Below, piece by piece: positions 35,479 through 45,034 of a stretch of DNA of 64,000 nt. The stretch covers positions 1,612,001 to 1,676,000 of the forward strand of contig NZ_CP092968.1 in NCBI RefSeq assembly GCF_027571405.1. The letters run 5' to 3'. Below the pieces are notes generated by a model. That model was given only the letters and a program-made list of their open reading frames with translations. It ran no database searches and had not been told where the DNA came from. The stretch comes from Methylocystis parvus OBBP (GTDB taxonomy: Bacteria; Pseudomonadota; Alphaproteobacteria; Rhizobiales; Beijerinckiaceae). Numbering within the stretch: the stretch's first letter is position 1; every line of letters begins with the position of its first letter. The translations under genes and the position numbers were made by a program.

Positions 35479-36726
35479 ATGGCTCATGACGCCCCCCTCT
35501 CGCCCCTCGCGCCGTCGACCACTCCCGAGATCGAGCCGCTCGACGGCGTGCGTTTCGCGGCCGGAGCCGCGGGCATTCGCTACGCCGGCCGCACCGACGT
35601 CATGCTCGCCGTCATGGACGAGGGCGCGACGGTCGCGGGCGTGTTCACTAAATCGAAATGCCCCTCGGCGCCGGTCGACTGGTGCCGGGCGCGGCTCAAG
35701 GGCGGCAAGGCCAAAGCGCTGCTCGTGAATTCCGGCAACGCCAACGCTTTCACCGGCAAAACCGGCGCGGAGCAGGTGAAATTCTCGGCGAAGCTCGCCG
35801 CCGCCGCGACGGGCGCGCGCGAGAACCAGATTTTCCTGGCGTCGACCGGCGTGATCGGCGAACCGCTCGACGCGTCGAAGTTCGAGGGCGTGCTCGACGA
35901 TCTCGTCAAGCAAGCGCGCGCCGACGCGTGGCAGGACGCGGCGCGCGCCATCATGACCACCGACACCTTCCCCAAGCTCGCGACGCGCAAAGCGACGATC
36001 GGCGGCGTGGAGGTGACGATCAGCGGCATGGCCAAGGGCGCCGGCATGATCGCGCCGGACATGGCGACGATGCTCTCTTTCGTCTTCACCGACGCGCCGA
36101 TCGCCGCCGAAGCGCTGCAGGCGATGCTTTCGAAATCGGTGCAGCGCTCCTTCAACGCGATCACGGTCGACAGCGACACATCGACATCCGACACGCTGCT
36201 GCTCTTCGCGACGGGGGCCGCCAAGAAGCGCGGCGCGCCGAAGATCGAGAAGGCGACGGACAAGCGTCTTCTCGAATTCAAGCAGGCGCTCGACGCCGTG
36301 CTGCTCGACCTTGCGCATCAGGTGGTGAAGGACGGCGAAGGCGCGCGCAAATTCGTCGAAGTGACGGTGACGGGCGCCGACAGCGCCAAGGCCGCCAAGA
36401 AAATCGCGCTCTCCATCGCCAATTCGCCGCTGGTGAAGACCGCTGTCGCCGGCGAGGACGCCAATTGGGGCCGCATCGTCATGGCCGTGGGCAAAGCCGG
36501 AGAACGCGCCGACCGCGACAAGCTCGCCATCTGGTTCGGCGGCGCGCGCGTCGCATTCAAGGGGCTGCGCGACCCTGACTACAATGAGCAGGAAGTGTCG
36601 GACATCATGAAAAGGCAGGAGATCGTCATCAATGTCGATCTTGGACTCGGCGAAGGCGCCGCGACCGTGTGGACCTGCGATCTGACGAAGGAATATGTGG
36701 CGATCAACGGCGATTATCGGAGCTGA
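35479..36726 (+). CDS. argJ: Bifunctional glutamate N-acetyltransferase / ornithine acetyltransferase
   Basis: An enzyme of about 415 residues for the acetyl-recycling step of arginine synthesis. It self-cleaves at a conserved threonine: the motif [14 protein letters not shown] is present near residue 190. [13 protein letters not shown] and [13 protein letters not shown], then [18 protein letters not shown], are diagnostic. An in-frame ATG at 35425 exists, but [12 protein letters not shown] at 35479 agrees with family length. Confidence 0.93.
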   Translation: MAHDAPLSPLAPSTTPEIEPLDGVRFAAGAAGIRYAGRTDVMLAVMDEGATVAGVFTKSKCPSAPVDWCRARLKGGKAKALLVNSGNANAFTGKTGAEQVKFSAKLAAAATGARENQIFLASTGVIGEPLDASKFEGVLDDLVKQARADAWQDAARAIMTTDTFPKLATRKATIGGVEVTISGMAKGAGMIAPDMATMLSFVFTDAPIAAEALQAMLSKSVQRSFNAITVDSDTSTSDTLLLFATGAAKKRGAPKIEKATDKRLLEFKQALDAVLLDLAHQVVKDGEGARKFVEVTVTGADSAKAAKKIALSIANSPLVKTAVAGEDANWGRIVMAVGKAGERADRDKLAIWFGGARVAFKGLRDPDYNEQEVSDIMKRQEIVINVDLGLGEGAATVWTCDLTKEYVAINGDYRS

Positions 36727-36921
36727 CGTCCAACCGCCGTCGCGAACGATGCGAAACGATCGGCAGGCGCATCGACGCGCCTCGTTCGCTTCGCCTCGCT
36801 CCGGCCGTGGCGGCGCCGGACCAAATTCTCTCCCACGCTGGCGAATTCCGAGACGCTTGCCTTTCGCGCTCCAAGCTGGAACTCTGGCATTGTCGCGGAC
36901 AGTGTTTGGAGCGTTGCGCGT

Positions 36922-37440
36922 ATGTTTCTCAAGCGTCTTGTTCTTCTCCTTTTTCCTCTCATTCTTCTCGCCTGCAACGCCAGCCCGCCCGCGCCGCAAT
37001 TGCGTTTTGACGCGGCCGAAGCCGCCTTTCTCGACAGGCCCGGAACGACGACGATCCGGGGACAGGCCTTTCTTCCGGACAAGACAGGCGGCGTGAATGT
37101 GCGCTATGCGGCGGGCGAGGTCGTGCGGCTTATTCCCGCCACCGCCTACGCCAGAGCCCGGCTCGATTATTATTTCCACGGCGCCAAATTCGCGCCCGCC
37201 AACGCCGTTCCGAGAAACGATCCCGATCCCGATTACCTTGCGCATCAGCGAACGACCAAAGCCGGTCCGACCGGGCGTTTCGAATTCACCAATGTTCCGG
37301 CGGGACGTTATTATGTCTCGACGCAAGTGATCTGGAAGCCGGAGGATAAATTTTCCTCCGAAGGCGGGCTGATATATGAGGAGGTCGCCGTCACCGGAAC
37401 GGAATTGAAGCCGGTGGAGGCGATCGTCTCGGGCAAATAG
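36922..37440 (+). CDS. Lipoprotein with carboxypeptidase-regulatory-like domain
   Basis: A 172-residue protein whose N-terminus MFLKRLVLLLFPLILLACNA has a lipobox with the acylated cysteine at position 18. The mature part (about 150 residues) shows a beta-sandwich pattern ending GRFEFTNVPAGRYYVSTQV, typical of CarboxypepD_reg-like domains. The exact role is unknown. It lies between argJ and mutT, seven bases before mutT, and is probably expressed with it. Confidence 0.75.
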   Translation: MFLKRLVLLLFPLILLACNASPPAPQLRFDAAEAAFLDRPGTTTIRGQAFLPDKTGGVNVRYAAGEVVRLIPATAYARARLDYYFHGAKFAPANAVPRNDPDPDYLAHQRTTKAGPTGRFEFTNVPAGRYYVSTQVIWKPEDKFSSEGGLIYEEVAVTGTELKPVEAIVSGK

Positions 37441-37447
37441 GGACTGT

Positions 37448-37849
37448 ATGAAACTCCTCCTCGTCGTCGCCTGCGCGCTCATCGACAGCGACAATCGCGT
37501 GCTCGTCGCGCAGCGTCCCCAAGGCAAGCAGCTTGCGGGATTATGGGAGTTCCCCGGCGGAAAGCTGGACCCCGGCGAACGGCCCGAGGACGCGCTCATC
37601 CGCGAACTTGCGGAGGAGCTTTCCATCCAGGTGAAGGCGCCCTGCCTCGCGCCGCTCACTTTTGCGAGTCATGCTTATGACGAGTTCCACCTCCTCATGC
37701 CGCTCTATGTCTGCCGCAAATGGGAGGGCCTGGTTCACCCGGCTGAGGGACAGGCGGTGAAATGGGCGCGCGCGCGCGATCTGCGCAATTTCGACATGCC
37801 CCCCGCCGACGCGCCGCTCATCGCGCCGCTGATCGATCTTCTGGGCTAA
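37448..37849 (+). CDS. mutT: 8-oxo-dGTP diphosphatase MutT (Nudix)
   Basis: A 133-residue Nudix hydrolase that cleans oxidised nucleotides. The Nudix box GGKLDPGERPEDALIRELAE ELSI is intact, near residues 37-60, and the start KLLLVVACALIDSDNRVLVA is MutT-like. argJ-mutT neighbours are common in this order. Confidence 0.9.
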   Translation: MKLLLVVACALIDSDNRVLVAQRPQGKQLAGLWEFPGGKLDPGERPEDALIRELAEELSIQVKAPCLAPLTFASHAYDEFHLLMPLYVCRKWEGLVHPAEGQAVKWARARDLRNFDMPPADAPLIAPLIDLLG

Positions 37850-37894
37850 ATAGCCGTCATTGCGCGGTCGCCATTCGCCATCAGGGTCAAATCC

Positions 37895-39271
37895 ATGGGA
37901 AAGACAGATTCGAACGGCCGCGACGACGTGAACGCAACAGGCTTGTCCCGGCGGGAGCGCTACGCATTCGGCAAGAGTTTGCGTGAGGCTGTTCCGCGCG
38001 AGGCGCTGGCCGACTATATCGCGCCTGACGACCGCAAGCCCCTTTCGATCATCAGGGAGACCGCCAGCGTGCGGCTGCCGTCTCTGCGCCCGCTGCGACG
38101 CGAGCTGATGATGCAGTCGCCCTTCGCCTTTCTGCGCGGCGCCGCCGACGTCATGGCCTTCGATCTCTCCCGCCAGCTCGCGCCCGGCGTGAAGGCGCAG
38201 GCTGCGGGCGACTGTCACATCATGAATTTCGGCGCCTATTCGTCGCCCGAAAACAACGTGCTTTTCGACGTCAATGATTTCGACGAATCGTTGCCGGACG
38301 TCGACATCGGATATGATCTGCGCCGGCTCGCGACGAACGTCGCGGTCGCGGCGCTCGAGATGGATTATGCGCGGGGCGAGGCGCGCGAGCTGGCGCGACG
38401 GGCGATCAAATCCTATCGAACGCGCATGCTCCAGCTCGCCGTCATGTCTCCCTACGAGATTTGGAATGTGCGCGTGCATCTGAAAGACGTCGTCAAGACG
38501 CTGCGCGACCGCGTACTGCACGAAAAACTCGCGGCGGCGATCTATGAGGGCAAAGGCCCCGAAGACAGGACGGACGGGCTTCCGAAAATCCAGAAGACCG
38601 GCGGCGGCTGGCGTTTCGTCGATAAACCGCCCAAGCTGCGCCATCTCGACAGGATGACCGACGACGGGGCGCATATCGATCTGCCGTCCTTGTTCGAACG
38701 GCTCGTGCGGGAGCGGCTTCCCGAGCCCGTCTCGCAACTTTTCGCGCGCTATCGTCTCTGCGACACGGCCTTCAAGGCCGTCGGCGTCGGCAGCGTCGGC
38801 GTCTTCTGCGGCGTCGCGCTTTACATGTCGGCGGACGAAGAGCCGCTCGCCTTGCAGATAAAGGCGGCGCAGCCATCGGCGCTGGAGCGGTTCGGCGCCG
38901 GAAGATGGAAGGGGGCGCAAGGAATGCGCGTCGTCTCGGGGCAGCGCGTGATGCAGGCGGCGTCGGACATGTTCCTCGCCGCCGCGGATGGCGACGGCTT
39001 CGAGAGCCGGTTCTATATGCGGCATCTGAAAACCCGGCGACTGGGCGGGATTGCGGAACTTCTGAAGGATCAGGCCTTCCCGGGTTATGTCGAGCTTTGT
39101 GGAAATGCGCTTGCGCGCGCTCACGCCCGTTCCTCGCAGCCCGCGTCGCTTGCGGGCTATATGGGAAAGGGAGAGGCCTTCGACGACGCTCTGGCTTCCT
39201 TCGCCATGCTCTACGCCAAGCAGACGCGGAAGGATTATCAAGCCTTTTGCGACGACGACGAAGCGGTGTGA
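37895..39271 (+). CDS. DUF2252 family protein
   Basis: A 458-residue cytosolic protein. DUF2252 landmarks are clear: FLRGAADVMAFDLS, the GDCHIMNFG loop, VLFDVNDFDESLPDVDIGYD and late RDYQAFCDDDE-like end. The family resembles kinase-like (protein-kinase fold) proteins, with the DCHIMNFG and DVNDFDE motifs in places of the catalytic and metal loops, but its reaction is not known. Alone on the plus strand; the histidine kinase gene converges. Confidence 0.85.
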   Translation: MGKTDSNGRDDVNATGLSRRERYAFGKSLREAVPREALADYIAPDDRKPLSIIRETASVRLPSLRPLRRELMMQSPFAFLRGAADVMAFDLSRQLAPGVKAQAAGDCHIMNFGAYSSPENNVLFDVNDFDESLPDVDIGYDLRRLATNVAVAALEMDYARGEARELARRAIKSYRTRMLQLAVMSPYEIWNVRVHLKDVVKTLRDRVLHEKLAAAIYEGKGPEDRTDGLPKIQKTGGGWRFVDKPPKLRHLDRMTDDGAHIDLPSLFERLVRERLPEPVSQLFARYRLCDTAFKAVGVGSVGVFCGVALYMSADEEPLALQIKAAQPSALERFGAGRWKGAQGMRVVSGQRVMQAASDMFLAAADGDGFESRFYMRHLKTRRLGGIAELLKDQAFPGYVELCGNALARAHARSSQPASLAGYMGKGEAFDDALASFAMLYAKQTRKDYQAFCDDDEAV

Positions 39272-39274
39272 ATT

Positions 39275-40339
39275 CTAGTCCCGGATCATCGCGAAGCTTG
39301 CGGGGATGGACAGCGTCCAGATCAGCCCGTCGGGCGGGAAGCTCAGTTCGGCCTCGCCGTCGAGCGCTTGCGCGACGAGCTTCTTGACGACCTTGTGGCC
39401 AAAGCCCTCCTTCGGCGGCGTGGCGAGCGCGGGGCCGCCGCTCTCCCGCCATTCAATATTGAGCCGGCCATCCTCGAAGCCCCATTTGAGCGAAATATTT
39501 CCCTCCGGCCGCGACAAGGCGCCGTAGCTCAGCGCGTTGGTCGCGAGCTCATGCAGAGCGAGTCCGATATTCTGCGCGGCCTCCGGCTTCAGCATGATCT
39601 TCGGCCCGTCGATCGCGGCGTGTTCACAAACGCTGTCCTTCGCGACATCGAGACAATAGGCCATTTGCGCGCGCGCAAGATCGTGCATCGAGGCGCCGCG
39701 CCAGTCCTGCGACACGAGCAGGTCGTGGGCCATGGAGAGCGCCTGCAGGCGCGCGCTGAATTTGCGCTGGAATTCCTGCACCGAAGGCGCGCCGGCGGCC
39801 GTCTGGCGCGACATGGCCTGCACCACGGCGAGCAGATTCTTCGAGCGATGCACCAGTTCGCGCAGCAGGACGCGCACATGCTGCTCGCGCATCTTGCGTT
39901 CGGTGATGTCGCGCGCCGTGCCGAGAATGCGCACCGCGCGTCCATATTCGAAGAAGGTGCGGCCGCGGATCGACACCCAGCGCTCGACTTTGTCCTTTAC
40001 GCCGATAACGCGATATTCGATCTCGTAATCGCCTTCATAGGTCGGATCGAGCGCAAGGCCCACGGCCTCCTTGCTGCGGCGGCGGTCCTGCGGATGAATA
40101 GCGTTTCGAAAGACGTCGAAGCCCGGTTCGAGATCGTCGGGCAGAGCCCATAATTCCCGCACGCGCGCGTCGAGATGCACCGCGCCGGTGACGAGATTCC
40201 AGTCCCAGACGCCCGTGCGGCCGGCGTCGAGCGCGAGCTGCATGCGCTCCAGCGCATAGGCCTGATCCTTGATCGCATCGCAGCCCGAGGGCGCGGCGCG
40301 CGCCTCGCCGGCGCCCGAAAGAGTGTCCGTATCGCTCAC
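39275..40339 (-). CDS. PAS-domain sensor histidine kinase (HWE/HisKA_2 type)
   Basis: A 354-residue soluble kinase beginning with GTG. One PAS domain (about residues 28-150: GVWDWNLVTGAVHLDARVRE, then a PAC motif ILGTARDITERKMRE) is followed by the HWE-type H-box ELVHRSKNLLAVVQAMSRQT with the phosphorylated histidine, and a catalytic domain with LALHELATNALSYGALS and GFGHKVVKKL. These kinases often act in light, stress or general stress regulation. There is no response regulator next to it. Confidence 0.9.
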   Translation of the reverse strand: MSDTDTLSGAGEARAAPSGCDAIKDQAYALERMQLALDAGRTGVWDWNLVTGAVHLDARVRELWALPDDLEPGFDVFRNAIHPQDRRRSKEAVGLALDPTYEGDYEIEYRVIGVKDKVERWVSIRGRTFFEYGRAVRILGTARDITERKMREQHVRVLLRELVHRSKNLLAVVQAMSRQTAAGAPSVQEFQRKFSARLQALSMAHDLLVSQDWRGASMHDLARAQMAYCLDVAKDSVCEHAAIDGPKIMLKPEAAQNIGLALHELATNALSYGALSRPEGNISLKWGFEDGRLNIEWRESGGPALATPPKEGFGHKVVKKLVAQALDGEAELSFPPDGLIWTLSIPASFAMIRD

Positions 40340-40516
40340 GCATCACCTGTTCTGGACGACTCATTATACGCCCAGACAGCCGCCCGCGCGAGCGTTGGAG
40401 TGAGCGTGAGCGGCGGAAGGCTCGCCGTCCTTGCGGGCGAAGCAATATAGAAGCCGCGACGCCGCCGCCATAGGCGGCGACGTCGCGCGCTCGGCGATGA
40501 GGCGCGCTTCGCGCCC

Positions 40517-42532
40517 TCAAATATCCAGTAACTCCGAAGCGAACGCCGCCTTCTCCTGAATGAAGGCGAAGCGCGCCTCGGGCTTGTTGCCCATCAGCCG
40601 CTCGACGCAATCGGCGACGTCGTCGCGCTCCTCGCCGGCGAGAACGACCTTGAGCAGCGTGCGCTTGCCCGGATCCATCGTCGTTTCCTTCAGCTGCTGC
40701 GCGCTCATCTCACCTAAGCCCTTGAAACGGTTCACCTCCACCTTGCCCTTGCCGGTCAGCGCCGTTTTGATCAATTCCTCGCGGTGATCTTCGTCGCGCG
40801 CGTAAACCGTCCTGGGTCCCTGCGTCAGCTTATAGAGGGGCGGCTGGGCCAGATAGAGGTGCCCCTTCTCGATGAGGCGCGGCATCTGGCGATAGAAAAA
40901 GGTGATGAGCAGCGAGGCGATATGGGCGCCGTCAACGTCGGCGTCCGTCATCACGATCACTTTCTCGTAGCGCAGCTCCTCGTCGCGATAATGCGAGCCG
41001 AGTCCGCAGCCCAGGGCCTGCGTGAGATCGGCGAGTTGCTGGTTCGCCAGCAGCTTGTCCTTCGTCGCGGAAGCGACATTGAGGATTTTGCCGCGCAGCG
41101 GCAGAACGGCCTGCGTCGCGCGGTTGCGCGCCTCTTTCGCGGAGCCGCCGGCGGAGTCGCCTTCGACGATGAAGAGCTCCGAACCCTGCGCCGAATTATT
41201 TGTGCAGTCGACGAGCTTGCCGGGCAGGCGCAATTTGCGCGTCGCCGTCTTTCGCGCGACGTCCTTCTCCGCCTTGCGGCGCAGACGCTCCTCGGCGCGC
41301 GTCACGGCGAAATCGATGAGCTTGTTCGCCTGCGTCGGCGCGGCGGCGAGCCAGTGGTCAAAAGCGTCGCGCACCGTCTGTTCGACGATGCGCGCGCCCT
41401 CGGCGCTCATGAGGCGGTTTTTCGTCTGCCCCTGGAATTGCGGATCGCGGATGAAGACCGAGATCATCGCCGCAGCCGACCCCATAATATCCTCGGCGGC
41501 GACGTCCTTGAAGCGCTTCGACTGACTGGTGCGGTCGGCGTGATCCTTCAATCCCTTCATGAGCGCAAGGCGGAAGCCGGCTTCATGCGTGCCGCCGTCC
41601 GGCGTCCACACCGTGTTGCAGTAGGAATTGATGAAGCCGTCATCCTCGGCGAACCAGGCGATCGCCCATTCGAGCGAGCCGTGACCGCCTTCGCGCGTCA
41701 CCTTTCCCGCGAAGGGCTGATCGGTGACGAGCTCCTTGTCGTGCGTTTCGCGGGCGAGATAGTCCTTCAGGCCGCCGGGGAAGGAGAGCACCGTCTCGGC
41801 GGGCGTGTCCGAGCCCGGTTCGATCAGAGAAGGATCGCAGCGCCAGCGGATTTCGACGCCGCCGAAGAGATAGGCCTTGGAGCGCGCCATGCGGAAGAGG
41901 CGCGCGGGGCGCCAATGCGCGCCGGCGTCGAAAATCGCGTCGTCCGGCTTGAAGCGCACGCGCGTGCCGCGCCGATTGTGAATCTTGCCGACTTTCTGCA
42001 GCTTGCCGAGCGGCAGGCCCCGCGAAAACTCCATGCGATAGAGCTGCTGCTCGATCGCGACCTCGACTTCGACCTTCTCGGAAAGCGCGTTCACGACCGA
42101 GACGCCGACGCCGTGCAGGCCGCCCGAGGTTTGATAGGCGCCGGAATCGAATTTGCCGCCGGCGTGGAGCACCGTCATCACGACTTCGAGCGCCGACTTG
42201 TCCTTCATCTTGGGATGCGGACCGACGGGAATGCCGCGGCCATTATCGGCGACCGTCAGCCAGCCGCCCGGCTCCAAAGTCACCTCGATGAAGGTGGCGT
42301 GGCCGGCGACGGCTTCGTCCATCGAATTGTCGAGCACCTCCGCGAAGAGATGGTGCAGCGCCGTCTCATCCGTGCCGCCAATATACATGCCGGGGCGCCG
42401 GCGGACGGGCTCCAGCCCCTCCAGCACCTCGATGGAGGCGGCGGAATATTCGGCTGGTGCTGATTTTGCTGCGGGTTTGGGCGCGGGCGCCTTGCGCGGC
42501 GCGCCGCCGAAAAGGTCGGGTTTCGTGGCCAT
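40517..42532 (-). CDS. parE: DNA topoisomerase IV subunit B
   Basis: A 671-residue GHKL ATPase subunit that partners ParC. ATPase motifs include EVLDNSMDEAVAGHA, VADNGRGIPVG and GGLHGVGVSVVNALS; the TOPRIM domain has FIVEGDSAGGSAKEARNR with VMTDADVDGAHI. Length is in the ParE range and shorter than GyrB, and the C-terminus is compact. parC is 27 kb away on the same strand. Confidence 0.92.
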   Translation of the reverse strand: MATKPDLFGGAPRKAPAPKPAAKSAPAEYSAASIEVLEGLEPVRRRPGMYIGGTDETALHHLFAEVLDNSMDEAVAGHATFIEVTLEPGGWLTVADNGRGIPVGPHPKMKDKSALEVVMTVLHAGGKFDSGAYQTSGGLHGVGVSVVNALSEKVEVEVAIEQQLYRMEFSRGLPLGKLQKVGKIHNRRGTRVRFKPDDAIFDAGAHWRPARLFRMARSKAYLFGGVEIRWRCDPSLIEPGSDTPAETVLSFPGGLKDYLARETHDKELVTDQPFAGKVTREGGHGSLEWAIAWFAEDDGFINSYCNTVWTPDGGTHEAGFRLALMKGLKDHADRTSQSKRFKDVAAEDIMGSAAAMISVFIRDPQFQGQTKNRLMSAEGARIVEQTVRDAFDHWLAAAPTQANKLIDFAVTRAEERLRRKAEKDVARKTATRKLRLPGKLVDCTNNSAQGSELFIVEGDSAGGSAKEARNRATQAVLPLRGKILNVASATKDKLLANQQLADLTQALGCGLGSHYRDEELRYEKVIVMTDADVDGAHIASLLITFFYRQMPRLIEKGHLYLAQPPLYKLTQGPRTVYARDEDHREELIKTALTGKGKVEVNRFKGLGEMSAQQLKETTMDPGKRTLLKVVLAGEERDDVADCVERLMGNKPEARFAFIQEKAAFASELLDI

Positions 42533-42585
42533 GGGCCGATATTAGCGTGATTCGGCCGCCGGCGCGCGGGAGCCCGATTGACGCC

Positions 42586-42834
42586 TCAAAAGCCGAAAAA
42601 CTTCTCGCGCAGGGCGTCCTCATAGGCTTCCTTCGCCTCGAGCACCTTGTTGCGCGCCTCGTCTTCCTCGAAATGCGCCTCCTCCCATTTGTCGACCTCG
42701 GCGACCGAATGGGTGACGGAAGCAAGCGTTTCTTCCTTGCGGATCGCGGCGATCCACGCCTCGACCGCTGTCTTGTAGGCGGCCTGCAGCGTATCCAGTT
42801 CAGCGGCGTCTTCTTGCGTTTGGTCCGTCGTCAT
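42586..42834 (-). CDS. Small acidic helical protein, unknown function
   Basis: An 82-residue protein starting MTTDQTQEDAAELDTLQAAY; predicted to be almost all helix, acidic and probably coiled-coil. No motif recognised. It is upstream of parE on the same strand with a 53-base gap and might be co-transcribed. Confidence 0.6.
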   Translation of the reverse strand: MTTDQTQEDAAELDTLQAAYKTAVEAWIAAIRKEETLASVTHSVAEVDKWEEAHFEEDEARNKVLEAKEAYEDALREKFFGF

Positions 42835-42900
42835 GGCGTCTCTCCCACGCGCGCAACCTAGCCCGGGAAAATGACCGTTTCGCCACAGAACGGCGGCGTC

Positions 42901-44760
42901 TCAGCCCCTCCTCCCGGCGGCGAGAGGGCGCGCGCGCGGCCCTTCGACGACTTGCCGGAAGGCCGACAGCGGTTTGGGCTGGCTGATCAGATAGCCCTGG
43001 ATCTCGTCGCAGCCGAAGCCGTGCAGCTTGCGCAGCTGCGCCGGCGTCTCGACGCCTTCGGCCGTCGTCTTCACGCCGAGTTCGCGGGCGAGCCCGACAA
43101 TCGCGCGAATGATCGAGGCGGTCTCCCGCCGAATGTCGATTTCCTGAACGAAGGAGCGATCGATCTTGATCCGGTCGACCGGGAAAGCGCGCAGATGCGA
43201 GAGCGCCGAAAAGCCCGTTCCGAAATCGTCGAGCGCGATCGAGACGCCGAGACGCCGCAGATCGCTGAGGCAGGCATGCGTCGCCGCGTTTTCGAGCAGC
43301 AGCACGGACTCGGTGATTTCCAGCTCCAGCCGCGACGGCGGGAAATTCGTTGCGGCGAGCGCGCGCGCGACGTCCAGGGCGAAGCCCGGCTTGAAGAGCT
43401 GCGTCGGAGACAGATTCACCGCGACGCGGATGTGCGGCGGCAGCGACGCGCCGAGGCGACAGGCTTCACCCAGCGCCCAATCGCCAATGTCGCAGATCAG
43501 GCCCGCCTTTTCGGCGATCGGCAGGAAGTGCGGCGGCGTCAGGACGCCATGTTCCGCGCGGCGCCAACGCAGCAGCGCCTCGAAACCGGAAACTTCCGGA
43601 GCCGCGAGATTGACGATCGGCTGGAAGTAGAGCTCGAATTCGCGCCGCTCCAGCGCATGTTCGAGTTCTCTCTCCGCCTGCCATCGGGACGCCATCCTGG
43701 CTTCTATTTCGCGGCTGAAGAAACTGAAGCTCCCACTGTTGTTCGCCTTCGCTTCGTAAAGCGCGAGGTCGGCCTTCTTCATGAGCTGCGTCAGATCGAA
43801 GCCGTCCGCGGGCGCGCGCGCGACGCCGATGCTCGCGCCGACGGCGGCCTTCGTTCCATGGAGCGCGACCGGCTGGCTGACGGCTGCGCCCACGCGTCGC
43901 GCGAGCTCCTGAATGGCCGTATCGTTCGCCGCCGAAGCTTGAAGGACGACGAATTCGTCGCCGCCCATGCGCGCGAGGAACTCGCCCGATTTCAGCGCGT
44001 CTCCAAGCCGCTCCGCCACGATCTTGAGAAGTTCGTCCCCGGCTTGATGGCCGAGCGTGTCGTTGACGCTTTTGAAATTGTCGAGATCGATCCAGAGAAT
44101 CGCCACGCCGCCGCGGGACTTTGCGGCGACCGCAAGCGCCTCGCGCGCATATTGCTCGAAGGCGGAACGATTGGCGACGCCGGTCAAAGCGTCGAAATAG
44201 GCGAGACGCTGAATTTTCTCCTTGCGGTCTTTCTGCTCCAGCGCGATCGCGCAAAGATTGACGCAGGCCTGAACGATCGTTCGCTCGAGCGCGCTCGGTC
44301 CCCGGCAGGTCCGGAAATAAAATGCGAATGTGCCGATGACGCGCCCGTCCGAGGCGCAGATGGGCGACGACCAGCAAGCGCGCAGACCAAGCGGCAGCGC
44401 AAGGTTCTTGAAGTCCGTCCAAAGCGGGTCCGTGGCGATGTCGACAACCTCCACCGCTTCTCCGAAATAGGCGGCGGTTCCGCAGGAGCCTCGTTGCGGA
44501 CCGCTTTGCATTCCCGCGATCGCAAGGGAATAGGAGCTTGGCAGGCTTGGCGCCGCCAATGGATGCAGCCGCCCTTCGCAATCGACGGCGAGAATGGTGC
44601 AAGCGACATCGGGCGCGAGACGCTCGGCCTGCAGGCAAAGCCGGTTCATCACCAGTTGCGCCGGCAGGTCGCGGGCGACGCCTTCGAGCACGTCGTGCTG
44701 CAGCGCGCGCAACCCGAGCATTGACGGCTTATCGCATCCGCCGCAGTTGAACTCCGACAT
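42901..44760 (-). CDS. GAF-GGDEF-EAL protein (cyclic di-GMP turnover)
   Basis: A 619-residue protein without transmembrane segments. A GAF domain (about residues 20-170: GSCGTAAYFGEAVEVVDIAT, GTFAFYF) is followed by a diguanylate cyclase domain with the intact site RMGGDEFVVL near 265 and a C-terminal EAL phosphodiesterase domain with EALLRW near 400, TESVLLLENAA, ALDDFGTGFSAL and TTAEGVET. Both active-site motifs appear complete, so the net direction of c-di-GMP metabolism cannot be told. The gene begins divergently from the glycosyltransferase at 45 kb. Confidence 0.92.
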   Translation of the reverse strand: MSEFNCGGCDKPSMLGLRALQHDVLEGVARDLPAQLVMNRLCLQAERLAPDVACTILAVDCEGRLHPLAAPSLPSSYSLAIAGMQSGPQRGSCGTAAYFGEAVEVVDIATDPLWTDFKNLALPLGLRACWSSPICASDGRVIGTFAFYFRTCRGPSALERTIVQACVNLCAIALEQKDRKEKIQRLAYFDALTGVANRSAFEQYAREALAVAAKSRGGVAILWIDLDNFKSVNDTLGHQAGDELLKIVAERLGDALKSGEFLARMGGDEFVVLQASAANDTAIQELARRVGAAVSQPVALHGTKAAVGASIGVARAPADGFDLTQLMKKADLALYEAKANNSGSFSFFSREIEARMASRWQAERELEHALERREFELYFQPIVNLAAPEVSGFEALLRWRRAEHGVLTPPHFLPIAEKAGLICDIGDWALGEACRLGASLPPHIRVAVNLSPTQLFKPGFALDVARALAATNFPPSRLELEITESVLLLENAATHACLSDLRRLGVSIALDDFGTGFSALSHLRAFPVDRIKIDRSFVQEIDIRRETASIIRAIVGLARELGVKTTAEGVETPAQLRKLHGFGCDEIQGYLISQPKPLSAFRQVVEGPRARPLAAGRRG

Positions 44761-45034
44761 GATCGACCCTGTGAAAACGACGCGTTAACCACTATCGTTA
44801 CGCTCGACCGGATCGCCTGACCGCCAAACGGCGCGCGCCGGCCTATCCTGCGGAGCGGGGAGCCGCTTCCGTCCAGACAGCAACAGCCTTTAATTGCAGA
44901 CAAGCGGAAGATGCGCGTCAAAAATTAAGAAACGCTTCCAAACAAAGCAGTTAGGGGATTGCGGCGTCGTCTTTGATTTACCGGCCTGCAAGCAACCATC
45001 GCTTAGATTGTCGGCTCCCAGTTTCGGAGCGGCC

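Noticed and set aside
35260..37659. A very long minus-strand open frame continuing upstream of the patatin gene
   Set aside because: It lies antisense to argJ, a lipoprotein gene and mutT, all well supported; high GC depletes stop codons in the opposite frame, and the translation is arginine-rich noise. The patatin start at 35259 has its own ribosome binding site.
40784..42463. A 559-codon plus-strand frame antisense to parE
   Set aside because: ParE is complete on the minus strand with ATPase and TOPRIM motifs; the antisense translation is charged low-complexity sequence.
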